DNA from: Epiperipatus broadwayi
Taxonomy: Eukaryota; Onychophora; Udeonychophora; Euonychophora; Peripatidae
NCBI GenBank assembly: GCA_028023455.1
Contig: JAQFVV010006450.1
Span: forward strand, 1,093,501 to 1,157,500
Reading direction: 5' to 3'
DNA: 64,000 nt
The number at the start of each line of letters is the position of its first letter. Positions within the stretch are counted from its first letter, which is position 1. This document shows positions 11,457-22,360 of this stretch, one piece after another. Position numbers and translations under genes: made by a program. The notes below the pieces were generated by a model, which was not told where the DNA came from, ran no database searches, and saw only the letters and a list, made by a program, of their open reading frames with translations.

Positions 11457-13023
11457 CATACTCTTGTAAACCCATCTATTTCTTTTCCATCCACTTGTAA
11501 TCTATTATTCTCTATTAATATTTGTATTACCTTGCAGTATATTTTTTCAAATTCCTGCATTTAATAGACAAATAGAAACCATGTAATATTTTGTTAAATA
11601 TACATCTTTTATTTTCTTTTTTAGCTATTTGCAATTAAGGAGACTTTACATTACCATTAGATTTGCATTCAAGTTTTAAGATCATGTTGAACATTGCAAA
11701 TATACTTAAATGGATATTATGTTGCTGTTTTTTTTGGAATGGTAACTGATTTTTTTTTATACTGCTGATAATATAAGGTGTAACTGACAGAAACATTTTT
11801 CTAGCAAAAAGTTAGTTGATTTTTTTCATCAAACTTTGCCATTTAAAACATTGGGGAGAGGGGGGAGTATAGAAGCCGTAAGAAAAATGTTAGAATTATT
11901 ACAGATTTATGTGATGTTTCATTGATTATATATATTATAAGCCATTTGCATCATACCAATCCTTTAAGTTTTAATGACTATATATAGTAATTAAATAAAT
12001 TAGAAGCAATGCAAATTAGACAAATTTTTATCAGTATAACAATAGCTAGAAATATTAAACAATTTCTATTGTGGATGTGAGGAGGGAGGGACATTTCTAG
12101 CAAGAAGAGTCACAATATCCTTCATCATTAGTTTTTGTTCTGCAATGGATTATTTATTTCTTCTGTTTTATCTTTTTGCCAATTTATAATTCTGAATTAA
12201 TTGCAGCTTTGTAGAAGTGATTAATGATTAGGATCTTAAGTCTTAGAGTTTGATCATTTCGATTATTAACTTCTCTATAATAATATGGCCTTTAGTTATT
12301 ATTATAATTCATATATATTAAACATATTCTCTTTTTTAATGTCTATTAGATTGGCTTTGGTTATCTTTATCTCCCTCTGTTCTCTGTACAAATTTGAATA
12401 ATTATAAAATTCAAAGGTCTAAAAGTAAGTTATAAGTATGACATAGTATAACTATAGCTATGATGTATCTGACGTTCAAATTCATATGGAGTTTGGATAT
12501 TATTTTCTGCCATTAAGTTACTGATTAGTAAATAGATATCTAGCTATTTGTGGCTTGGAGATGAAGGGAAATTCCAGAAAATGTGAGTTTACCATATAAG
12601 TTCTGATCCACATAATACATTTATAATATGAAGCTATCTTTACTATGGGTGAAAGCACTATATTCTATTGTTCATTTTATTATTAATTACACTGATCACA
12701 TTGAGTTTCAATATTTTTAACATTATAAAAATAATTGAAATGTTAAAATGAATAGAGTATTTATTGAAGAATTTAGAAGTGAAAGAAAAATTGAACTGAT
12801 TATATATGCTAAATCAGAGAAAATTTTTATGGATATAATAGATAGGTCTATAAGAAAAAACAGTAGAATAAGGTTGTCAATTGTTGATTCAGGGATTGAT
12901 GTCAATGACGTTTTGTTATTTTAGACAAGAATAGATAACATAGTTAAATTGTAGTATTTCTTTTCTGTATTGACATAATATACCCTTTATTTTGATAACA
13001 CTTATACAAATATTAATATATAA
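11457..13023. other. A/T-rich stretch with one short unclassified frame
   Basis: No gene was recognised. A 58-codon plus-strand frame with an ATG at 12748 ends at 12924; it begins MNRVFIEEFRSERKIELIIY and is charged and unusually protein-like for this window. It matches no family I recognise and has no visible promoter or neighbour. The minus-strand frame over the same bases (12723-12905) is hydrophobic and probably its shadow. Confidence 0.45.
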
Positions 13024-13580
13024 AACAAAGGCAAACTCTCCGTACAATAGAGCCACTCAGTGTAAGCCAGAATAGTCAATGGATGCTAGAAGGTTTGTGC
13101 ATAAAATCCCTATCTAGTGCCTACTCATCCAATATCCCCAGACTAGTTTCTAGCTTGTAGCTTTCATCAGTGAGAAACCTTGGGTTTGAGAACATTGCAC
13201 CTAGATTAGATCTAATGCAACCCTCCAGCAGTGATTTTTTATCTTTTTAGTTAACTATAAAATTATGAGTTTGAAATGAAAACATAGTAATGTTTTCAAT
13301 TCAAGCCTATTTGCATGTATAGCCATATAGATCTGAACCCACTTCAGTATCTATAAATTTTTGTGTCTCTGGTTTACCACACTCACCATCATCCTATTTG
13401 GCAGGATTGATATTAAACCACTAAACATATTATGATAACTATTCCCTATGCTTATACAAGCTGTTAAAACAGCATTCATTGATTATATGGCTTGCACTGG
13501 GTGGCCCCACTGTGTATAGAGTTTTGCATCTGTTTTAACAGTTTGGGTAAGCATAGAGAATAGTGATCATATGATATTAA
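13024..13580 (-). mobile_element. Penelope-type unit D with intact hammerhead
   Basis: This is a complete-looking unit in minus sense, from CAAACTCTCCGTACAATAG to the terminus ATGATAACTATTCCCTATGC. An inverted terminal segment follows (about 13467-13575), so ends near 13425 and 13570 can pair over CTGTTAAAACAG. It carries the best preserved hammerhead of the family in this window. Confidence 0.85.
13127..13186 (-). ncRNA. Type I hammerhead ribozyme with intact core
   Basis: On the minus strand, CTGATGA is at 13170-13164. Stem II is AGC/GCT around TACAA, replacing the GGC/GCC of other copies by a paired change. GAAA is at 13150-13147, CTAG at 13146-13143 and TC at 13142-13141. Predicted cleavage falls after that C, between 13141 and 13140. 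Stem I pairs TTCTCA with TGGGGA and then CCAA with TTGG across a small internal loop. CTAG is self-complementary, so stem III can only form between two RNAs, as reported for small Penelope-associated hammerheads. Confidence 0.8.
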
Positions 13581-14194
13581 CATATGTCAAAGAAAAATTT
13601 AAATATGGTAATTCCATAATACATCTCAACTTGAGCAATATCATATATTATGCTGACAAAAGTATAACAATATAGAAAGAATATAACAGTTTTATGGGTA
13701 AATGTTCAAATAATCTATAATTCCTTGAAATTCCTTGCTTTTGTGGAAAGTTAATCTCGATAACAGTTCAAGCTATGATATTTGAAAAAGATTATAGACT
13801 GCCAAATTTTGTTAATGATATTTCTGAGTAAGAATATGAGGGAGTGTAAATATGTGTTAAACCATTTTTTGCTATTTCTTTTATCATTTAATCAGTATAT
13901 GAATATTAATATTGTATCATATTGTACATATATATTTATTTTAAAACACAATTATCCTTCATATTAATTTTAAAAAGAAAAAGACGGGTAAATGTTATCT
14001 TGATACCATTCCATTCTCCATCCTATTCTCCATTAGCAGTTTTCATTAAGGTCTACTTCAACAAAAGCTTCTAGATGGCAAAACTAGTAGAGTGAAACCT
14101 TTTTCTTGTTGAATCAAGACTTATATGACAAATCCTAATAGTGGACTTTTTTGCCCTTTAATTGTCAATTTAGTTTGGGTTAAGTCTTCCTAGA

Positions 14195-14580
14195 TTTAAT
14201 GATAAAAAGTATGCATATATTTTGTTTAAAAGTATTTTCCTAGTTGCAGCACTATAATAGTTTTAGCTATGAGCTGCAAAAACAGAATTTGAAATTGATA
14301 TTGTTATCATAAAAAAAAATTCAGAATTAATGTTCAGTAAAAAGGGCAAAAGTCTAAATGATAAAATTTAATAATCAATCAAATTCTTATCTCTTTTTAT
14401 CTTTAGTAATAAAAATGTTGTATATATTCTTGTTTAAAAGCATTCTCTTAGATGTGTATACTATAATAATTTTATTCATGAGCCATAACACCAAATTTGA
14501 AGTCTAGTAATTTGGATGTCAAAAAAAAATTCAAAACTAATGCCTGATAAAATGGTGGAAATCTATGCACTAAGCAGGCA
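14195..14580. repeat. Diverged tandem duplication, about 210 bp period
   Basis: Bases 14228-14355 and 14440-14575 align through TTTAAAAGxATT, ACTATAATA, TTTTA-CTATGAGC, AATTTGAA and ATCATAAAAAAAAATTCA. The match is clear but well diverged. No function was seen. Confidence 0.6.
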
Positions 14581-14974
14581 ATTATTAAATCAACAAATAT
14601 GATTGACTGAAATAAAAAATGTTACAATAAGCACTATTGGTTATTATAACAATGCATTCATAAAAATTTTCACAGTGTATCGGCTTTGAGTAGGGCTCCA
14701 GATATTATTATTGAGTTTTATGAGTTTATTTGAATTTACTTATTCTTCTGAAATTTAGTCACATGATACAGTTTTTTTTTTTAATTCTTTTAATTCTCAT
14801 ACAAAAATATTCATTTTAGTTATGAGTTAGTAAAATAATGATAAAAAATTAATCAGTATTGAAGTAGTAAAAAATGTTACATTTAAAAAGACAAAGTGAT
14901 AAGACAGTCCTTGATTTTATATATAGAGCTCGCAAATAAGCTCTTAACAAGCTTTGCAGAATATCACCATATAT

Positions 14975-15040
14975 AACATTTGTAATACAAGCTTATTAAA
15001 TTAGGGTCATGTGATATCTGACTTGATTTTTTTTTTAGTC
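14975..15040. repeat. Fragment related to the palindrome at 36.3 kb
   Basis: AATACAAGCTTATTAAATTA followed by GGTCATGTGATATCTGACTT closely matches one arm of the palindrome at 36302-36397 (unit G terminus). It is probably a solo end of the same diverged subfamily. Confidence 0.6.
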
Positions 15041-15458
15041 ATTGATTTAAATTCTGAATAAGTTATGACTAAATGAATGATCTACACTATTTAAAAAAAT
15101 GATTTTAAAAACGCAAATATAATGAAAAGGATTTCAATCCAAGCAGTTTAGTTATACTATTACAAAACTTCTTGCTACTGCAGATTAATCAGAAGCAAAT
15201 GATAAGTGATACCATCAATCACATAATCATTTGTGAAAACTTCAAACAATTGTTTGAAGAATTTTTTAATGCAGTTACTGTTTCTGCAAGGAGTTTAATG
15301 CCAGAAAATTATGATTCACTGGATTCAGGAAAACAACTCGATTGAATCGCATTACAACACTTGATGAAAATGTTAGTGCATATAGAACCATTGCTAGATA
15401 TTATCTTGCAAGAAAACAGTTCTAAAAGCAAAGATCTCTGATTTTTTATTACAATAAC

Positions 15459-15607
15459 GACAAACTCCATACAGTAGTGCCACTTAGTGCAAACCATAGT
15501 AATCAATGGATGCAAGAATGTGCATAAAATTTCTATCTGGTGCCTACACTGTTTTAACAGCTTTTATAAACTTAGGAAATGGTGATCGTGTGATGTTTAG
15601 TGGTTTA
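15459..15607 (-). mobile_element. Penelope-type unit E, rearranged, no hammerhead
   Basis: It starts as the family terminus (CAAACTCCATACAGTAGTGC, ATCAATGGATGC, TGCATAAAAT, TCTGGTGCCTAC). It then jumps to an inverted terminal segment (CTGTTTTAACAGC to GTGATGTTTAGTGG). Body and ribozyme are deleted. Confidence 0.75.
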
Positions 15608-16419
15608 ATTTTTATTGCAATATGCAATAATATTTTTATTGCAATATATAATTATATTTGGACTATTTCCATGTCTATTCTTTATTGTTAAATGTTTTTA
15701 GAAAAATTCTAACTTTTTATTAACGGCAAAATAGTTCATATATACTAATCATGACAGAAACACAAAACATGAAGTTATAGTACCACTATGGAACAAAACA
15801 AAAGAAGTTTGTTTAGAATCTAGTAGTGTGGGGGAAAAAATGTACATAGAAAAAACTCGTAAAAAATGATTATCCATAACTATCATTAAGAAAATCTTAA
15901 GTAGATAACAAAAAGAAATATCAAAAGAAAAACCAAATATAGATGCTATAGGGTATTTATAAATATCAAATATAGAAGACAAACTAAAGTAAATCTACAA
16001 TCTACATAATATGGAACAATTTTTCAAAACCATACCACTTTATGAGGAATTCTAATATCTATAAAATTTAAAAGCAAAAAGTGCATGGAACTAGTATATA
16101 TTGGTGAAAACTGTCTCACCATTAGAATACAAATTGATGATTAGAAAAGAAAAAACAAATATATCTAAAACAGCAAACACTATATGTACCAATTGAATTG
16201 GGAAAAGATGAAAATCTTGGATAGAGAAGAAAAAATACCAAGAAAATTTAAAGAAGGTGTTGACATAACAATTGCAAGCAAACCCATAAATCAACCTAGT
16301 ATGAGATAATTCATAATGTTTGGAAACCTCTCATTAATACTGCTCTTAAGAAAAAAAAGGGAGAAATCAAGAGGACTCTCATAGTATAATAAGTATATAA
16401 ATTTTTATCACATTTGATA
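15608..16419. other. A/T-rich stretch, no gene seen
   Basis: Minus-strand frames at 15749-15982 and 16091-16294 are open but consist of hydrophobic, low-complexity residues with no recognised motif. No inverted repeat was found. Confidence 0.55.
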
Positions 16420-16610
16420 GAATTACCTAGTTATTTAAACTATTGATTTAAATTCAATACTCATGAAAAGTCCCAGGTTTGATTCCCAAGTTAATACTGT
16501 TACCGGTCACACCCACAACACGTATAGAAGAGAGGGGAGTAATATTAACCTGTGTGGTATTATGAACCATAGAACATATTTAGAAAGTTTAAATAAAGTT
16601 GTTGTTTTTT
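16420..16610 (+). mobile_element. tRNA-derived SINE, copy 1
   Basis: The head has TACCTAGTTATTTAAAC as a degenerate A box and AGGTTTGATTCCC as a B box. The body (GACACC-like GTCACACCC, AGAAGAGAGGGGAGTAATAT, ACCTGTGTGGTATTA) and the tail GAAAGTTTAAATAAAG match the element at 61015-61230. Two copies with the same head and body define a SINE family in this genome. Confidence 0.65.
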
Positions 16611-16916
16611 TTTCCTAAAATCATTAACAACTAATATTAGATCATGGAAATAGTCCAAAATATAATTACAACTAAAATACCATCATCACAAACTTTCAAA
16701 CACTATGAAAGTTTGCATATTAAATTTATGAGAAGGTGAATTGTAGTAGTATGTGTATCAATTAATTTTACATTTAGAAATAATTATTTTGGAAGGTAAC
16801 TTTAATTTTGATCATGGGTCTGGAACAAATTATCCCCAAAATATATGTATTTTATTGTAATCTTAAATGAAGTTAGCATTCTGAAACCAATTAATTTGTT
16901 GTTGAAGACTCTAGTG

Positions 16917-17251
16917 CAGGATTTTTTAATCTTTTTGGTTCTCATAACCCCTTGGCTTTTAGTGAATTATCCAATAACTCCCTATTCATTATAATAAGAA
17001 ATAAGCAGTTGAAGAGTGTGCCTTGCAGTATGTCACATGCATGTACAGATAGTGCAGATGCCATGGGGATGAGTTTTGAGGAAGCACCAATCTGTATCCA
17101 TGTCCAAAAAGAGACTTGAAATGTTGCTGACATGACTGACAGGCAGTAGCAGCATAACTATTTTTAGAATATATTAATAGCATAATATATATATTTTTAC
17201 CTGCTGTTCACCATATCCTGTGGACAAGCTTCCCCCAGTTGGGAACTTCTG
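16917..17251. mobile_element. hAT-type MITE
   Basis: The left end CAGGATTTTTTAATC and the inverted right end CAGAAGTTCCCAACT fit the CAGxxxTTCCCAAC ends of hAT elements. The subterminal GGTTCTCATAACCCC is also typical. Flanks CTCTAGTG (16909-16916) and CTGTAGTA (17252-17259) agree at six of eight positions and fit the hAT target consensus around TCTAGA. There is no transposase; two small minus-strand frames here are chance. Confidence 0.65.
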
Positions 17252-18769
17252 CTGTAGTATACCTTCAAACTTTAAATCACTTTTCAATTTCTTTATGTGC
17301 AAACAAATGATTTTAATTGCTAAAGGGAACATAAAGATTTTATTACATTTTAAGTGTGGTTATTAATAAGTTAAACTATATGACTCTGTATAACAATTAT
17401 ACATACGTATTTGTATAAAATTCAATTTATTTGATCCAAGATGAAAAAGGCTGAGAAAAGAAATACTTATCTAAGAGAAGTGAATAGTTATGGATATCTG
17501 AAGTTTAAAATAATGTACAGAAAGGCTTAAAGAAGGTTCTGCGATTGAAATACAGACTCTGCCGTTTTGCCTGTTAACTAATGATGATGATTACGTCTTT
17601 TATTTATATATTTTCTGATATTTATTTCTCTTTATATATATATCGTTGTGTTTTTTCTTTAACTTGCTTTCATTTTATTTTAATATCATTGTTTAATTTT
17701 ATTGCATTCTTTTTTTTAATTAAGTTTTTGAATTCAATTTGGCATTTTATTAATTGGTTTTTAATCTTGTTATTAATTTTTAATTAAGAATTTTTTTATT
17801 TTTCATTTTTAATTGCTTTTCATATCTCAGTTTGTCAATTAATTTTTATTTAAAAATAGTGCATTTGATGTACTCATTTTATTTTTTATATAAAAAGTAT
17901 TTTGATTTTACATAATATTGTATGGTACATTACATCTGTTATAGATCCCTTTTCTATCTTTTACAAAGTTTTTGTTTTAGCTTTATTGTGTGCTTTTATA
18001 CAATTGCTATCATTATATTAAATTACAATACAATCAATTCAGAAAAAGGTATTCTCATCCTCTATCTTTTCCATATCGCACTGCATACTTTATATCTCAG
18101 TGATTATTAATTAAAACAATATTAAAAGAATTGTATTACTATTTTAAAAGCATTATATTACTGTTTAATGTCTTGTGTATGTTAGTGGGTTTTTTATCTT
18201 GTTAATTAACGTGAAATTTGTTAATATGTATAAATTAATCATCTACCAATTTTTTTTAAAATATCCAGTTTTAACTTTTATTATTGAGGCTATTTATGTT
18301 CTGCTGAAATAATGAATCAATTTTTAAATTGAATCTAAGCACTTAAGTAGACAGTAAATCAGACAGTGATAACTAATAATAGAAATTTTAATTAGTCGAA
18401 ATAATATTGAAATCCCATTCTAACAAGGCAAAGATAATATTTACTCATTTTAATAACATTGTAAGCAAACTGTTCTAATATAATGTATTTTATAATAAAC
18501 AAAATATATTAGCATTAGATTGGCAATTACATGATCACATTATTCATTAACCAGATTTTTTTTTTAACTTAAATTTGCCTGTTATCATCTGAAGTACAAT
18601 CTCCGTAAGAGTTTAGCTGCCGAAGAAAAGTAAATTCATTTTTTCATCTGAATATACTCGATCTTGATATTAAATGTTATGGCCACATATTTTTTTTTAA
18701 AAAATGGTTTTTGAATAATTTGATAATGTAATTGCTAACCAAACACTAGTGTTTATGGTTTGTCATATA
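17252..18769. other. A/T-rich stretch, no gene seen
   Basis: At about 17440-17590 a moderately GC-richer patch ends in GTTAACTAATGATGATGATT. This resembles the tail of the repeat at 1-907 and could be another LINE 3' end. Frames at 17581-17787 and 17922-18110 encode hydrophobic low-complexity peptides, probably chance. Confidence 0.5.
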
Positions 18770-18904
18770 AAACAGGCAATACTCTCTTTACAGTAGAGCC
18801 ACTCAGTGCAAGCCAGAGTAATAAATGGATGCCAGAAGGCTTGTGCATAAAATTCTTATCTAGTGCCTACTCATCCAATATCCCCAGACTAGTTTCTGGC
18901 TTGT
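18770..18904 (-). mobile_element. Penelope-type unit F, 5' truncated inside the hammerhead
   Basis: It matches the family from GCAATACTCTCTTTACAGTA through GACTAGTTTCTGGCTTGT and stops abruptly. In minus sense it keeps the last bases of the stem II loop, the GCC strand, GAAA, CTAG and TC. It lacks CTGATGA and everything upstream, so it is a 5' truncation ending in the stem II loop. Confidence 0.8.
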
Positions 18905-20059
18905 ATTCGAATATAGACAAGACGAATGATCTATACACCTCACACCCAAATAGTAATGAACTTTATTAAAATTTATGTTGTATCTTGCTGATTTTTCATA
19001 TCAGTCTCTTTTTTTGTATATATTACTCTGTAACCTTTTCCTGGATATTTTCAGTTCTTTTCTTTGTATTTGTTCATAGGTCAAATAAAATTATCTTGAA
19101 AGAGGGAGTTATAAATTGTAAATATATATATAGGCATCATGTAACATTTCTCATATTGATTAACTGTACTATTCTATAATAAATAGGTCAAATTTTTATT
19201 TATTTATTTTTTCATTTGATTTGTTTCGTTTTAGAATTTTATTTTTGCTTTATTCGTTTTAGATTTTTTTGTAGAATAATTTGATTTTTTTCTAATGAAA
19301 AAATATTTTCATTTTATATATACGTGTTTGTATGCGTAAAATATGACATTTTTTTAAATATTTTTCCACTGACGACCGTATATATGATGGAGTTTATGAA
19401 AATCTTCAAATAGGCTGGCTTAATTAATAATTGTAAAAATTGCTGTTAATATAAACGTTTCACACTTTTGAAGAAATAACGCTTTGTTTATTTCCATTTA
19501 ATAACCTGAGAGTTAAGAAAATGTAATCATTTGTTATCTGGCCAATGAATTAGCAGCTACAATTCATTTACAAACATACTAAACTTATTACAGCATAACT
19601 AGTCTTTAATTTTATTTATATATTTTGAGTAACCACGATATGGCTTAGAACAGTTTGGCAAAAATAAATTTGCTCTTGGTTGAATGAAAATCTTTTGGGT
19701 TTTTTTTTTTTTTTTGAAGTCTTAAAGGAACTGAGCAGGACAAAATTTTAAGGTCTATTCTCCATATGTTTTTCCTATAGCAGCTGTTATTATCATGTGA
19801 TTATTCCTATAGTGAATGAACATGGATGGAATGCTCCAAACGTGCATTTGTCATCATGGCGAATTCTTAATTGAAATACTAATTGAGTTTTCTTGAAGGC
19901 AGGATGTGTGTGAATGTTTTATTTAGGTGTTTATATACATGACATTCAAAATTAAATTATATCTCTTATTCCAAGAAGGCTACAGACCCAGGCTCCACAT
20001 AATCTTTTATTTAAGTATCTACAACTATATATCACTTCATGTGAAAAAAGATTGCACAA
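18905..20059. other. A/T-rich stretch, no gene seen
   Basis: Only poly-T runs and TA patches were seen; the frame at 18985-19179 is hydrophobic and low complexity. Confidence 0.55.
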
Positions 20060-20129
20060 AATGAATTTTGTGAAGAAGAAAAAACAAAATTTGAAAGGTG
20101 AACATGTACTTCACAAATATTAGAATCAT

Positions 20130-20700
20130 AAGGGGGGGGTTGGATTCTTTAAAATAAAAATAGGAATGTGAAGATTGGTGATATATTAATTAGAATGGCA
20201 AGAGTAGGTATTCAACTTAATGGAAGATACCAAATGCAGGTAATTTATGTTTACATTCAAAAAATTCTCATTGTAATTAATAGAGGATTTTCATATCTAA
20301 TATGAAATGTTTTTGATTAAGCAAAACAACATTTTAAAATTGTCATGGAGGATTTTAATGTGAGAATTGATAAAAAGTTTAAATTTGTAAGTGCTAGAGA
20401 TAAATTTGATTATGGTGATAGAAATGAATGAGGATATAGGAGTTTGTTGAAAAATAAATTGTTTTATTTTATTTTTTGAGAAAATGCTAAGCAGAAGTGA
20501 ACATGAAAGCATCCAAATGAAGATACATTAGAAATGCATTATATTTTGACTAATAGAAAATATATATTTCAAGTTTGTAGTGTTCTTTCAGTAGGGAATG
20601 AGTGTTAATTAGTGAGAAGTGAAATTAATACAAAAACTATCAGAAAGACTTATATTTCTATCATACAATAAATTTAAATTAGAACTTGCTAATCATTTTA
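20130..20700 (+). pseudogene. LINE apurinic-like endonuclease domain, decayed
   Basis: The domain nicks target DNA for target-primed reverse transcription. Readable pieces in order: GVGFF near 20137, RMARVGIQLNGRYQMQVIYV (20192-20252), HFKIVMEDFNVRID (20330-20371) where the family has GDFN, and a later HPNEDT...YILTNRKYIFQ segment (20510-20570) where the family has NEIDYIL. The catalytic glycine-aspartate motif reads EDFN, the H/IDYI motif has lost its aspartate, and stops interrupt the frame. It cannot be functional. Confidence 0.7.
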
Positions 20701-21179
20701 AATGTTAATAGACTTTGAAGATGGTTTACATTTGACCGAAATCAATAAGAAGACAACTGATACTGTCTAAGAACTGCAGCAAAGTTAACTAGTTTTAAAA
20801 AGTTGCACTTTGCCAGTAAATTTTTAACTGAGACTAGAGAATATATGAAGGAATATAAAAAAAATTATAAATATCCATTAAAAATTTAATATCAGGAGTT
20901 TTGTAAAATGGTATGAAAATAATAATGATATAAGAAAATGTAACTGTGAATTGACAATGAAAACTATAGAAGATAATAGTCTCAAAAATTAATAGTGGTA
21001 GAAAACTGGTTTCAGCAATAAGAAGGACAGACAGAATTATTAATAAAAAGTGGGATGACATCATGTAATGTGTGGAGAGTTTTACAAAGGTTATATAATA
21101 GTAAAGAACAAGAAAATAAAGAATTTTTTACAATTCTTTTATTATCTGAATTGTCAAAATGAAAAGACAAGACAAACAA

Positions 21180-22330
21180 TTAAATATATTAAGAGGAGGG
21201 AAGCTCCAGGAAAAATGGAATTATTATTAATACTTTAAAAGAAGCAACTAAATATTGGAAAAATTGTTGGCAAATTTATATGCCAAATACTAAATGATAA
21301 AAATATACCACTTGATTGGGAAAATGCAGTTATAACACTGATATTTAAGAAAGGCGATCTATCAGTTTTTTTACAAAATCCTAACCAAGATAATTACAAC
21401 TATTATATATGAACTTTAAATTCTATCTAATCAAGAATACAAACTGGATTTTAAAATATTTTTAGCAAAGACTAATGAATATGAATTATTATGCTTTGGA
21501 TTTGTAAATTATGAAAAGGCATTTAATTTTATAAGCATTTTCATGGTAATTAAGATTGAGGATCATCAAAGTGTAGATTTAAAATATTGTCATATTCTGA
21601 AAAAATTTATCAATTGCAACAATAGAGATTAGATTAATGATGATACTAGGAATACTAACATTAATAAAGGTCTATACCAGTGTGATTCCACATCTTGTAA
21701 ACTTTTTACAGCTGTTTACAAGAAACATTTCATGAATTAAGATGGGACTCCAAGATAATAAAAATTAAATGGAGATGTTGAATTTGCAAACAATGTTTCA
21801 GAGCTTCAAGAAATGTTTCAAGAATTATCAGATGAAAATAGAAAGGCAGAACTAAAGATAAATTCTAAAAAAACTAAAGCAATTTTCAGGTAATTTTGTT
21901 AGATTAAGAAAATGAAGAGTAATAATCATAAATTGGAAGTTCAAAATCTGGATGGAGAGCTTTTGCCAGAAATAATTTAGTATTTAAAGAAAATATGTCT
22001 ATGTGTTTAAAAAAGGATTTTAATATGTTTTATCAGTTTTTATATATGATGTGAGACTTGTATATTTAATAAAGAGTTGTGGAAAATAAAATTTGTTGGT
22101 GAAAAAATAAAGAGATAACACTGACATCGCTAAAAAAAATGAATGATTGAAATGGAGTTGTGATGAACAGAATTGAAATTTTAAGTTGAATCTAAAAATC
22201 TTATAAAAGATCTATAAAGAGATCGCATGTTAATAAATTTTCTGGTGTGATGTGGAGAAAAGAGGCCGTGTATCAGAGAAACTAAATTAAACATGGAGAG
22301 AACTTTTTCCTGCAAGAGATTAATAAAGAT
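21180..22330 (+). pseudogene. LINE reverse transcriptase domain, decayed
   Basis: Recognisable order: RGKAPGKNGI (about 21193-21222), LDWENAVITLIFKKGD (21313-21358), KTNEYELLCFGFVNYEKAFN (21470-21528, matching the usual FVDYEKAFD motif with an aspartate lost), then IRLMMILG and a NWDSKxIK-like segment. SDENRKAELKINSKKTKAIF (about 21828-21885) follows, where the family has LKINxxKTKVM. The FADD catalytic motif region (near 21780) reads only as a relic. The C-terminal QRN-stop-IKHGENFFLQEI lies at 22277-22322. Multiple stops and frameshifts make it a pseudogene. Confidence 0.75.
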
Positions 22331-22360
22331 TAAAGATAATGATGATGGCATAATATATTA

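Larger units (their letters stand above)
20060..22360 (+). mobile_element. Decayed LINE, RTE-like, 5' part probably lost
   Basis: The coding order endonuclease then reverse transcriptase then GAT-rich tail (AGATAATGATGATGG, about 22340) is seen on the plus strand in all three frames, with many stops and frameshifts. Sequence resembles the endonuclease-reverse transcriptase family of RTE/BovB-like LINEs. Related 3' ends lie on the minus strand at 25040-25400 and 46720-47500, all sharing a RNWIK-type C-terminal segment. Confidence 0.75.

Noticed and set aside
13127-13186. Hammerhead with a long intramolecular stem III using CTAGT and the downstream ACTAG
   Set aside because: That pairing would put AUA, not UH, next to the helix and would leave no partner for stem I. 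Reading GAAA-CTAG-TC with stem I CCTCA/TGGGG and ATCCAA/TTGGAT satisfies the consensus.
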